Assembly (NCBI GenBank): GCA_977017575.1
Contig: CDRNVI010000020.1
Location: 1 to 64,000 of the forward strand
DNA from: Paramoeba atlantica
Lineage: Eukaryota; Discosea
Direction: 5' to 3'
DNA: 64,000 nucleotides
Shown here one piece after another: positions 29,961 through 41,296 of the stretch; the first letter of the stretch is position 1; the number at the start of each line of letters is the position of its first letter. The notes under the pieces were generated by a model. That model had not been told where the DNA came from, searched no databases, and saw only the letters and a list, made by a program, of their open reading frames with translations. The position numbers and the translations under genes are program-made.

Positions 29961-31737
29961 CGGTGTTTTTCAAGCTTGTTGAGAAGTAATTCGCTGATTC
30001 TGGTTGATCCCCCTACATAGGCTCCTAGAACTTTGACGGCTTTTTCGGCTATCTGAACGCCTTCGTTGACTAGTTTCTCGGGTAGTTTGACGTTGTTTAA
30101 TCCATCAAACCAAACACATTTTTGCGGCGCAAGTCGGATCGATTTACTTTCCAGGAGCTCCTTGAGACGGACGTATGCAGAGGCGATGAGATCCACATCG
30201 TGTGAGGAGATGTTGATGTCATCGACATAAGCGTATATGTTAAGCGATGGGAATTCCTGCGCGATCGTCTCAAGAATCGGTTGAAGAAATGTACAGAAAT
30301 ACAACGTTGATAACGGCGACCCCTGACGCACTCCAGCCGAACTCTCGACTTTGGAGAATAATTCCCCGTTTTTGCCATAGAAGAGGAGCTCTGATGGTTC
30401 CCCATATTCAGCAACAAAAAGTCGCTGAAAGGGTCGAAGTGCGCTAAACGCGAAAATCGCTTTCGCAATGTCATCGCGTGAAGGGCTGTTAAAGGCGTTT
30501 TTCATGTCCAGAGAGAGAATGGCGTGTCCTTCCATGTACCGACGATTGAGCTCGTGCACGATAGTTTCACAGCCCGCTTGCCTCATAACCCCGTGTTGCA
30601 TCGGAAGAAACAGCTTCGCGAATTTGTGTTCATGTCGAAGTATTAGGACCAGCCCCGCCAACTTCAACAGAACCTCCCCCATCGCCACAGGCCTAACAGA
30701 TTTTGATGTCTTGGGAAGTGCCACGAGACGCGCTCTCCTCAATTTACGCATGACTTCTTTGGACAGCATCCCGTTGATAAGATCACAGATCATATGACAC
30801 AGACTGGAACAACAGATCTCATCATCCAATAACAACCGAACAATGGCTTCCGTTGTACCCGAAGGTCCGGGAGCCGATCCCTTTGCTAGTCTTTTCCCTG
30901 CATCACGTAGCTCTTGCGGTGGGAGGCACGCAATCTTCGGGGCGTCTGTCGGAAGCGCGAATGAAATAGGCAACGAGGGATGCAATTTTCGCAATTGGTC
31001 CAATTTTCCTTCGTCCGTCATCGTTGTAGTTGCAGTTTCCTGATCTAATACTCGCGTTCCCTTCTTCGTTGCTCCTTCCAAGAGCAGTCTCGTTGCTTTC
31101 TTTATAGCCCGCAAATCACTCGCCTTTTGCTCCGCTTCACTGTTCAGAGTTGTCGTCTCCTGAATTTCAACTGGACGGCGACGACGCTTCTTTCCAATGA
31201 TGTGGCGCACTGTGGCTAAAGAGTGTTTCATTGCCGACAGAGTTCTGTTTCAAATTTGATTCCGTTGCTCGTACGAGGAACTCGCGTAGTCCCTCATGAT
31301 ATCCCGATAGATCGCGACAACACAAGGTACAAACTCGGAACTAACGGACCGTAAGGTGGGCATTGGGTCGAGGTCCAAATCAGCTTCGGTGTGATCAAGA
31401 TCATGTCTGTCTTTGTCTTCTGTGGAATTCGTTTCCCCCGCGTTTCTCCTTCGCTCATCAAGCCAGCGTATCGAATGAATTCGCACGTTGGGATTCGGCG
31501 GAATAAACCCCTCAAATTTGGTTCCAGATTTGTGCCCTTCCACGCCTTCATACGATATGGCTATTCTACCGGCTCCCGCCCGTTCCTTGACTGATTTCAC
31601 CACACCCCTCGAGATATTTAATTGTGTGGAATCGCTAAAACACCACGCCACCAGGCAACCATCACCGCGCTTCGACATTTTTGATTGATCCCAAACGAGG
31701 TCTGGTGCCATAGGGAAATGTCGAGCCGAATCTATCG
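29961..31737 (-). CDS. C-type LINE C7, beta domain through RT
   Basis: The beta-rich domain (GCLVAWCFSDSTQLN; IAISYEGVEGHKSG) and helical domain (PCVVAIYRDIM) lead to an in-frame TGA where relatives have a conserved Trp (I-Trp-His-x-Leu). The same frame continues from 31231 with SAMKHSLATVRHIIG, then RT blocks SAPGPSGTTEAIVRLLLDDE, SVRPVAMGE, LSLDMKNAFNSP, GVRQGSPLSTLYFC and YVDDINISS, ending at LLNKLEKHRAI, where the copy is cut (29961). The upstream end is cut by the VIPER-like repeat at 31738. It is otherwise open. Confidence 0.85.
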
Positions 31738-32554
31738 GAATTGCTCATCATCCGATGGTAGAAAGGTAACAAAAATAAACTCTCAAAACTTAACAAGCAT
31801 ACACTTTCTATAAAGCTCACACTACTGTTCGAAACCAAGAATCCATATTCAAACACTATAATTAACTCATAAACAAGACGTCATGACTATAACCAAAGAA
31901 AACAAAGTAACCTTCCCATCACACAACTTCTCACCTCCCAGCTTGCGAACGGGTCACGCGGGGAGTGGTTTGGGGGTTGGTGGGTGGGGAAACTTTAATC
32001 GCGAATAAATCAAACAGACGCTAAATGAATCAAAATCTCAAATTCAATGTCAAATATATATCATCACTATATCATCTTTCGCCACTATATCATATTATAT
32101 TTCGGGGACAATAATTCGGAGGGAGATTTGTTTCGGGGGGAAAACCCCCGGTAGGGGGCATCCTGAATAATGACGTCCCATCTCCTTTGATCAATTCTTA
32201 TCGTAAACTTTAAGAATTGCTCATCATCCGATGGTAGAAAGGTAACAAAAATAAACTCTCAAAACTTAACAAGCATACACTTTCTATAAAGCTCACACTA
32301 CTGTTCGAAACCAAGAATCCATATTCAAACACTATAATTAACTCATAAACAAGACGTCATGACTATAACCAAAGAAAACAAAGTAACCTTCCCATCACAC
32401 AACTTCTCACCTCTCAGCTTGCGAACGGGTCACGCGGGGACCACCCATTCGCACGTACTCCAATCACCCAATCGCTTGTATGGCAGATAAATCCGGTGCC
32501 TACTCCAGACGTGCCTCCCATTACAAATTTTTTTTTTTTTAATATATATATTTA

Positions 32555-33909
32555 TAAACCCCGCGTCACCAATAAGTGACCCCCCCTTATTTTTAGCACA
32601 GGGGGTCGTGGGGGGGTTATCATACCACGTTGTCGTTCAAAATTTTGAGATATGTACGTTCCCGCTGTTTTTAGCCTTAAAATTCAGCTTTAAAATTCAG
32701 TAAAAAAAAATATAATTTTTTCAACTTTTTTTTCAAAAATGCCAAAATCACCATATCGACTCCCAAGAGGGAGGCTGACTTCTACTGGAAAGGTTCTTTT
32801 AAAGATGAGGCACGGACAAGGAGTACCAATAAAAGAGCTAGCCCGTGATTTCAACGTTTCTAGAAGGATAGTTAAAAAATATTTGAACGAAAAAAAAACT
32901 ACCCCAGTATACACTTTGAGTCCTGAGCGAAAAAAAATAATGAAAACTCGTAAAACGAAAATTGAGAAGATAATAACCCCTCTTGACCCCGCTGGAGTAC
33001 CGAGACTCAATTCATCAAGGCGCATAGCAGCCCAATTGAAGAAAAAGAATATACAAGTTTCAAAAAGAACTCCACAGAGAGACTTATCATCCCTGGATTA
33101 CAGTTATGCCGCTCGACCGCTATGCCAAGGGCTTACCGAACGACAAAAAGTAAAAAGAGTTCAACTTGAGTTGAATTACAATATGGATACTTCCCGTGTC
33201 ATCTTTACAGACGAAAAAACATTTGATACGAATGATGGCAGAAGAAAAATGTGGGTAAGGCGCGGTCAAAAAGCAGCCCCGCGTCAAAAAGTACGTCGGG
33301 CACCAAGATGCCAAGTTTGGGGTGCTGTAGGGGTGGGGTGGAGGTACTTGGTAATTCTACAAAATGACACATCTATTACAAGTGAGACGTACATAGAAAC
33401 ATTAAAAGAGGTAGATTTCCCCCCTAAAAAAATTTCCCCCCTATTTTTCAGCAAGATGGGGAAACGGCACACACTGCTCGTGCCTCAAAGGAGTACATTG
33501 AAAGCGCAATGAGTGAAGTTCTGAAAAATTGGCCCCCCAACTCACCAGATCTTTCCCCAATAGAAAACGTCTGGTCTATGGTCCAAGGGGCGGTGGACGA
33601 ACAGACCCCATCGGATAAGCCTTCACTCATCCGATGTGTACGCAAAGCGTGGTCTCGCTTGTCTCAAAATGTGATCGACAAAACGGTCTTAAGCTTTGAC
33701 TCACGCCTTAAGGAGTGTATAAGATTGAAAGGCGAAAAAGTGAAAAAATGGTAATTCCTCAATAAAATATACGTATTCGCTTCTTTTTGTTTCATTTCTT
33801 CACGCGCAAAGTCCTTGTGTTGAGATCTGCAAAATGCAACAAAAATCAGCTCAAACGGACACTTGTACGAAAAAAAAGTGGGGGGTCACTTTTCATGACG
33901 CGGGGTTTA
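32555..33909 (+). mobile_element. Tc1/mariner transposon, second family
   Basis: The terminal inverted repeats begin TAAACCCCGCGTCA and share AAGTGACCCCCC; TA flanks both ends (32553-32554, 33910-33911). It contains one transposase gene with a single frame change. It is inserted in the VIPER-like element and is unrelated in sequence to the element at 12853-14410. Confidence 0.85.
32739..33754 (+). pseudogene. Tc1/mariner transposase, one frameshift
   Basis: The first frame (32739 to about 33445) has the paired helix-turn-helix region (GVPIKELARDFNVSRRIVKK; SSRRIAAQLKKKNIQVSKRT) and the first catalytic block IFTDEKTF. The second catalytic block (QQDGETAHTARASKEYIESA) is read in the other frame from about 33445, and the third is SPDLSPIENVWSMV, stop TAA at 33754. 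The frame change lies in a T run near 33440. I count 35 residues between second Asp and Glu. The enzyme would have cut and pasted its own element at TA; this copy is probably inactive. Confidence 0.85.
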
Positions 33910-34664
33910 TATAGAGATATAGATATAATATGAACTATATGCTAGAACTACTTCTTTTTTTTTTTTGCAAATAAAGAAAATTTTTCTCTCTCTTTCTCCT
34001 CTTTCTCACCTCTTGACATACTTTTCCCACCTTTCTCCCTACTTTCCTGCTTTCCCCTACCCAACTTTTCAACTTTTCAGGGGGCGTAAGGTCTAAAGAA
34101 AGGTAAGGTAAAGAACCGCCGGCGGTTCGTTGAATATTCAACGAGGTAGAGACGTACCCCGTTGCTGTAGCAAAATCGTCCTGCGTTAGACGGCGCGTTA
34201 ATTTTGGACCTAACGATACCTTTCCTAGGCCATGGTGATACGTGACACCATTAAACGTGTAGGTCTGCGATGGAGGGGCTCCGGCATCCTTAAAACGCGC
34301 ATTGACTTCCCTAGCCCGGTTGTCTACGAACCTGACGTATTGTTCAGCGATCACTTCGCTCCCCGCAAAACGGATACCATCTATATAAACTTCAGCATTA
34401 TCTGAAGAAAACGCGGCATCCGCGGTACAAAATTGCTTATCCCCTGCCAGCGTCGCTGTTAGTACATGCATAATTTCGGGTGCACACCGATGCCCCATAG
34501 GCATTGCATTCATTTCAAACAAATCGCCTTTCGCATCCTTAAATCGAAACTTCACTCTACATGTTAAAGGAATAACCACTTGCCAAAATCCACATGCTAA
34601 GTCGCGCTTCACCGCCGTTTTGTTCTTTTGATCTCCTTTGATCAATTCTTATCGTAAACTTTAA

Positions 34665-37360
34665 AAGCAGAATTGCCTGTTAGCTCACTTGTCTTCTGGA
34701 ACCATTCACATTTGTTGAAGTTTATCTGAAGGTTGATATCCTGTGTGAGTTCTCTTAAGTGTAGAAAGGCTGCTTCAAGCGAAGTGGGATTTTTAGAGCT
34801 CATGGTGACGTCATCTTGATAGGCCCTGACATGAACTTCCGGGTACAGATTGGCAACTTCTAATAGCGGTCCTTGCAGCAAGACGCAGAAATACAGGGAG
34901 GAGAGCGCGGAACCTTGACGAACCCCGGACGAACTTTCTATGACTGTGTGAAGAGAATTGTTGGCGAAGAAGAGAAGTTCAGACGGTTTTCCGTATTCCA
35001 AGTAGAAGAGCCTCATAAAGTGCTTGAAGATCGGTTTCTGAATGAGCGCATTTGCTATTGCGGGGCGATGTGGAGTGTTGTAAGCGTTCTTAAAGTCCAC
35101 CGTTAGCATCGTGTAACCTTCTTCATACTCCTTCATAAGCTCGTGCACTATGGATTCACATGCATTCTGCTGTAGGATACCTCGCTGAAGTGGTTGAAAA
35201 AGAGGTTTCAATGTGCTCCCATGTCTTTCCAAGAGGATTGATCCGCATATTTTAAGAATTGTGTCGCCCATGGCTACGGGTCGGATGCCATTGTTCGGTT
35301 TAGCAAGAGCTATAACTCGACATCGGGTTAAGCGTTCCCGGACACTTTCTGTCACATCACCATTTATGATGTCTCGAAACATATGACAAAGTGCCAAACA
35401 CGTTTCTTCGTCGTCTATCAAAAGTCGCATCATACTCTCACTAAAACCTGTCGGCCCAGGTGAAGCTCCCTTCGACAGTTTCTCCGTGGCACGGCGCAGT
35501 TCGGAAGGCTCAACAATGGCAGTTCGCGGAAAATCGTCATCTAGGAACTGAGGTGGGGGACCTGTCGGGTGGAGCTCTTTCAGTTTCGACGCTTTCTCTT
35601 CTGGCTGTACTGAGGAACCGCGATACACGTTGTCTAGAATACGTGTAGCTTTGCCTAAATTCCCAGCTTTTGCAGTTTGCAATGCATTTCTGATGGAACG
35701 GCGGTCTACGTCCAACTCCAGACGTTGCTCCTCACTGAGGGTTTCTTCTTGCGGCAACAAATCTTTTCGCTTGAGCGTTCTTACGCTGCTTTGGCTTCTC
35801 TGGAGCTTTTGACGTACCGTCGCCAGTGAGTCACGTGGTGCATTTAGAAGCTTATGCCATATGGTTGTTTTCTCGGATTCCATTTGTGCCTTAGGATACT
35901 CGCGTACGATGGAGCGGAAAATTGCCACGACATGGACAGCGAAAGATGGATCAATCTGGGCCAACTGCGGAAGCGGATCCAGGTCCAGATTCTGGGCATT
36001 TTCAAAACATGTTTCTTCCACTTCATCTTTGGGCTGATAAGTTGACACAGAAACTTTGTTTTCTTTCAAGGCACGAAGCGACCAGATTCGAATTTTTTCT
36101 GACTGTGGAAGATAAAGTAATCCTGATGGTCCTTCATGGCCGTCTTCCGGTATATACGAGATTTGGATCTTCACTTTTCCTCGCCGTGACGTTCTCTTAA
36201 CAACTTCGCCAATGGAATGGAACTTTGTATCGTTGCGTCGAAAACTCCACTGAACCTCGCACGTCGAGCCTTTTCCCCATTCCGACATAATTTTATAGAC
36301 TCGATCAGGAGCTTTGGCGAACGTGCTCTGTTCATCTCTTTCGTCCAATGACATGATATCAGAATCCTGGATGCATTCCGCGTCGTCAATATCAATGCCA
36401 CCATCACTTTTCAGAGATATCAACTCGGAATCTGCCTCGGACAATGCATCTGGCTGGGAAACCTCAAAATCAGCTGGATCTCGACCTATCTGACCATACT
36501 TCATTCCTTTTAATTTGATAATGTTGGGATTGCGGCGTTCGACTGAAAGATTCTCATAGACTTTGTGGTCAGCCCAAGTCGAAGATAACGCGGGGTCCGT
36601 GTGAGTGATTACTCTGATTCTGGCTGTTTTCTTTGGCTTGACCTTGCTTATCCCTGATTGCGACTCACTAATCTTAACTCCTTGTGAATTTTCAGCGCCA
36701 CTTCTCGTAACGCGTTGGTTGCCAGAGCTCTCGCTGCATCCTGCATTTTTTAGGGCCTCACACTTAGCGGAAGGCTCTCCGTTGTAAGTGCTTTTAATTT
36801 TGACCTTTAACGATTTTTCACTTACTTTAGACTTACGTGGTCCTATTACATGGTCGGCCTTCTCGGTTAGACCTACTCCCTTGTTGCGTGCTTTCTTAAG
36901 GGACCGCAGAGGGGGAAGTCTTGTCATGGTGGTGCCGAAAAAAGTAGAAAGCGGCAAGGGTAGTGGTGTCGGAGACGGCAATGGTGGTGGTAACACCGGG
37001 TCCGATCGCGGTGTATTCGTTTGGGGGGACGACGGCTCCCGCAATGTGAGGGGCGGAGGTTGCGACGGCGAACGCGCTTCAGTCGGCGGAAGGGTCGTCG
37101 GCCCTCGAAATGCGAGCGGTGTAGGAGGCAACGAAGATCGCGGAGATGGCGGAGGCGTCGGCGCAGACGGCGGAGGTGAGGGTGCCCGAGGTGGCGATGT
37201 CGTCGATGGTGCGGGGGGTGGAGACCTCTTTGAGGGCGAAGCGGTCGGATGCGTCCCCACGACAGCGATGGTTGGAGGAGACTTTGGGGCAACAGGCGCT
37301 GTCTTTTTCCTGCGGCGAACGGGGGCGAGAGGCAAAATCACAGGAGCTGCTCCTGTTTCC
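34665..37360 (-). CDS. C-type LINE C8, main part (Pro-rich, beta domain, helical domain, RT)
   Basis: One open frame runs from TGAAPVILPLAPVRRRKKT through a Pro-rich region and a basic linker to the beta-rich domain (CEVQWSFRRNDTKFHSIGEV; KVKIQISYIPEDG), the helical domain (HVVAIFRSIVREYP; TIWHKLLNAPRDSL) and RT (GASPGPTGFSESMMRLLIDD; NGIRPVAMGD; FKNAYNTPHRP; GVRQGSALSSLYFC; AYQDDVTMSS). It ends at NKCEWFQKTS.. where the VIPER-like element begins. No breaks are seen in about 890 codons. The first codons lie 14 kb away at 51396-51784, separated by the zinc-finger LINE block and a 172-bp duplication. The knuckle and RLE are absent. Confidence 0.85.
37189..37360. repeat. 172-bp direct repeat flanking the Z1-Z3 block, copy 1
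   Basis: It matches 51396-51567 with one mismatch that I can see. It consists of C8 coding sequence present on both sides of the 14-kb insertion. Confidence 0.85.
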
Positions 37361-40300
37361 TTTTTTTTTTTTTTACAACTTTCAACTTCGAACTTTCCCT
37401 ACTTTCCTCGCCATTACGTGCGTAATGGCGGATACAAATCTTCTGCGGGCATGCGATTAACTTGCATGCGCGCCTGGGCCCTCATCAACGTGACGTTCAT
37501 TTCGGTCAGGAGCCGAAAGGAAGCTTTGAAGCGAGAGAGGGTTCCCAGGGATGCTGCAGAGCGACGTTCGGCCACCTGGCGCAAGATGCCCATGGCACTG
37601 TCGGACCAGGATCCGAAGGACTCCACCGCCATTGCGGTGAATTTGTGCCCCGCGGACTCCGCCTCCAGACGCTCCGAACTTTTGTGCTCGGAGGCGTACC
37701 TCTCGGCGAAACATCCTGCTTTTCCCACGTTAGCACCTCGGACCATGTCCGTATAATTGGTCTGCTGAACGTGTGTCACACAGAAGTCTAACACCAGAGA
37801 GGTCGCCAAGCCAAAGTTCGGCAGGAAAATGTCCGCGGGCCTGGTAAGGCCGCCACCCGGGCTGTAGTTCCCCAGGCTCTTTTCTCGCTGTGGGGCGAGG
37901 TGTGCCTTGCTGCACACGTCGCAGAAATGTTCTGCAAGCGCGTTGTGACGGGAAATTAACCCGTAACCGCTCTTGCAGACAAGGGAGTGACTCCCATCTG
38001 TTCCCAGGGGCTGAGGACATTTGTCCATGGGGCATGGCCGGGATTCGTGGTACACGTCAGCCCCCAACCACCAGCGGGCCAGTGCACGAAACTCCGTCGG
38101 CGTAAAGGCGTACCCCATCTCCTTCGACGGTAAGGCAAACAGCCAGTTTGATGCACCCTCTCCGGACTGCGAAATCCATCTTACTCGTTTGTGTGCGTCA
38201 GCGACGTTGTATGCGAGGTGAAATTCATGGGCCGCGATAGCTTTGGTGAGGTCATGTTGTCTGGGCGACTTGGGGCCAATAGAGGGAAGGTCGGGGTCCG
38301 AGGGCTGTAGGAGCTGGCCCGTGACGGAGTTGATGATGGGAGAACCCGCTAAGAAGTTAACGCGTGACGCAGCCTCGCAGAAGCCGTCTGCTTCTGCCGG
38401 GCCCCAGTGATCTTGTTGCGCGGCGAAGGCTACGGAGGTAACGTAAGCGGCGCATGCATGGAGGGAAGTTGAGTGTAACCCAAAACCTCCGTGTCGTTTT
38501 TTACGTTGAGCTTGAGCTCGACTACAAGGGTTTAGCGTGCATATGGCGTCTTCGAGAGCTTGGAGGACCGAGGCGTCGAGTCGCGAACAAAGCTCTGAAA
38601 GGAATAGTGGGGGTGTAGTACGAAGGGAGAAGACTAGCTGGTAGAAACCGGAACATTGCCGTATCAGGGATAGGGCGACTTGGGGGTCCGTGACTTTCTT
38701 TATAGCCCTCAGGGAGGCTTGTGCGGGTTCCAGCGCTTGCTTGGAGAGGAACTCATAACAATGCGGCTCTGACCCTACTGGGCTCCCAAGGATGTCAAAG
38801 TTGCCGTCGAGGTGGATCCTTGCACTGGGGATGTCCGGAAATAAAGTGGCGGAGCTCGCGGAGGAGGAGCTCAACACTATTTCGCATTTCGTTGAGTTTA
38901 GAAAGAGACCAAACTGTTTTCCTTCGTGCGCTATAACGTCGAGGGCACGCCGGATCAGCGAAGCTTTGCCGGCCAGTACTCCGTCGTCGAGGTACCAGAC
39001 GTGGAGGGGGAGTTCTTCAGGGAGCTCATTAATGACTGATGTCGCTAAGTATTGTATAACCAGAGAGAATAAAAGAGGTCCAAGGGGGTCCCCCTGTTGC
39101 ACCCCTTCAGCGGAAGGGATGGTCTGCGATCCGTATGTAAGATAGCTTTCGGTTTCATAGCACCATTCAACCCAATTGTACAGGTCAGGAAAGTGTTGGA
39201 GTGTCAATGAAAGAAAGGCAGTTCTGGATACGTTATTGAAGGCGTTGGATAAGTCTATCTTCGCTAGAGCAAAGTCGGGATCGTCGGCGTGTGCAGCCAT
39301 TGTTCGCCTACAGAGGTGTATGATTCTTTCCGAGCCCGCTGCGGTGGCTACTCCGAACTGTTGTCCCTGGAAAAGAGAGCGTGCTTTAGATTTTACCGCG
39401 GCACAGGCCCCTTTGCTGGCGAGGCGGCGGATCGTTTCCCCGACGGTTATGGGGCGAACGTCGTGTGCGCCTTTCTGGAGCGCGCACAGGCGGGCACCTG
39501 CGAAAAACTGTTGACAATCGGGATTTGCCTTCCCAGCTAGAAGAAGATTTACGAGTTCAGTGATGGCTGCTAAGGGTTTAGCTCTAGAGTCGGCATTCAC
39601 CAGAAGGGCCTCCCGGAGATGTTCTGGTCGAAGTCCCATGGCACCTCCCGACGAACCTCGGTGAAAAGCTTTAATCGCGGTCTCGACTTCTTTTTCTGAG
39701 AGCTGTAGGGGGGGCTATGTGATTTCTCTGGAGTGAAAGTTGGGGTGAAAGTAGGCGGCGGGAGACGACTGGGGTGCTTGTCCTGCAGCTTGGACAGTGT
39801 TTCGGGCGAATTTGGTGCTAAAGGTGATGCAGTTAGCGCAGTCATGGCTCTGGAAAATTCGCCTTGTCGTGCCAGGAGTTCCGCACGGACGGCTGACCGG
39901 GTCTCTTCGTCGATTCCTTCCCGGGTGCGCATCGAGCGCTTCTTTTGGAGGCCATTGACAGCATCTCTCCAGAGGGTGGAAAAATCACGAGCTTGCCAAA
40001 GTTGTAAACGCTGTTTGACGAAGTTAGTGTAGGATGTAAACCCTTTCCGCCCTCCTCGATAGGGAGCGGGGAGCACGCATTTTGGCAGCATTGCAAGTAG
40101 CGTCCAGGAAGTGGTTGTGTTGTCATTCACAACCTCGTACAGAGCCCCGGTGAGAACAACTGCCCATTGCTGGCGGCATCGAGCTGGGACATTTTTGGAG
40201 GTGTTGATGGGGATAGAGCATATTTCAGCGAGGGATGGCAGCACGGCCGGGGCTTCTATTTCCTGCGTCGGGATGGGAACCGCATTTTCGTCGGGGAAAC

Positions 40301-41296
40301 TGGAAGTGTCCGATGGTGTACCAGGGGGATGTATGGTAGGGCGGGAGTCGAGATCGATTACTCTGCACGTACCTGGGTGGGAGTCTTTTTTTCCCAAATC
40401 ATAGTTTCGTCCGCATGAGGTGCAAAGGAAGCGTCCCTGCAAGGTCCACCAATCTTCCGGGATAGTTTCACCGTGTTGAGTCGCTACGTGGTTGAAAAAG
40501 GCCTTCCAATGGCCGCTGTGAGAAGTCGTTTTCCAGGAACAGCCTTCGGCAGGACATTCCCGGGTTTCGTCTTGATGCCAGCTGGAAAAGGGGGTTGCTG
40601 AACGGTCGGTAGCTTGAAGGAGAAGTGATCGTTTAGCCGAGTACGAGGTGTTGGGTCCTGGGTTTTGTTCCACCCCGCCCCGAAAAAGTTCAGTTTTCAT
40701 GCACATTCGGCTCCATCCCGTTTCGGAGGAGAGCGAGGGGGAGGGAAAAAAAGAAATTTGATTGCGTAGCGCTTGGGGGAGCAAAGTGTTCTGTGTCTTC
40801 GGGGAAATTTTAAATCTGAACAAGTGTAGACAAGGGTTTCGAGGGCCCGGGTTCCACTCCACCCCCCCTCACATAAGACCGATATCTATCTGCGTTTTAC
40901 TCCATCCAGATTTGGCAATCAGGCCTTCGGCTGGGGCGTAACACCAAAGCGGCCTGTCCGGGGAAGGAATCTCTCTCCAGGCAGAGGCAAATTCCGTGTC
41001 GATCCCGATTTGGTTGCAAAGGGCGAAGGGATACCAGTCGGGGGGTGTGGTCTTGGGGATGACGATAAGAGTGCGTCCCGTGGGATGGCTAAAGACTGCG
41101 GTCCTGTGGCCAGGGATCGTGCTAGATTGGGAAGCGCATTGAAGCGCTGCGCTCACAGAGATACCGGCGGGAAGTTGTCCAATGGCACAGTCTAGGTCAA
41201 AGCTGTTTCCGGAGTGAGTTTCGTAGAGGGTCACGAGTTCGTTGCGCAGACCGGTGTTCAAAGCGACCCTGTCGCGGACGAATTGTAGGGAATGGC
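37361..41296 (-). CDS. Zinc-finger LINE Z1 (5' truncated), with two 2A-like motifs
   Basis: The coding frame is open from about 41296 to 40864 (unknown ~150-residue domain), then a TGA, then GGVEWNPGP, a 45-residue spacer and ELFRGGVEQNPGP. Zinc fingers (CPAEGCSWKTTSHSGHWKAF..HVATQHG; CTSCGRNYDLGK) follow. A frame change in a C run near 39713-39720 leads to the frame that carries RT (VRPITVGETIRRL; KIDLSNAFNNVSR; GVQQGDPLGPLLFSL; WYLDDGVLAG), knuckle CPMDKC..HSLVC and RLE RHNAL..RPADIFLP..VLDFCVTH, stop TAA at 37414. The 3' tail of 14 A residues (37361-37374) abuts C8. No SL is present. The body starts right at the poly(A) end of Z2. Confidence 0.85.

Larger units (their letters stand above)
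31738..34664 (-). mobile_element. VIPER-like tyrosine-recombinase retroelement with nested Tc1/mariner (fossil)
   Basis: Repeats: A copies of 227 bp at 31738-31964 and 32214-32440, B between them (31965-32213), and a 34-bp repeat of the end of B at the opposite end (34631-34664). This gives the split-direct-repeat pattern of the DIRS/Ngaro/VIPER group. The interior holds an RT segment at 34645-34100 (MPMGHRCAPEIMHVL; AEVYIDGIRF). The element is broken and much reduced, and a DNA transposon is inserted at 32555-33909. The A copies are almost identical, suggesting recent origin. Confidence 0.7.
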
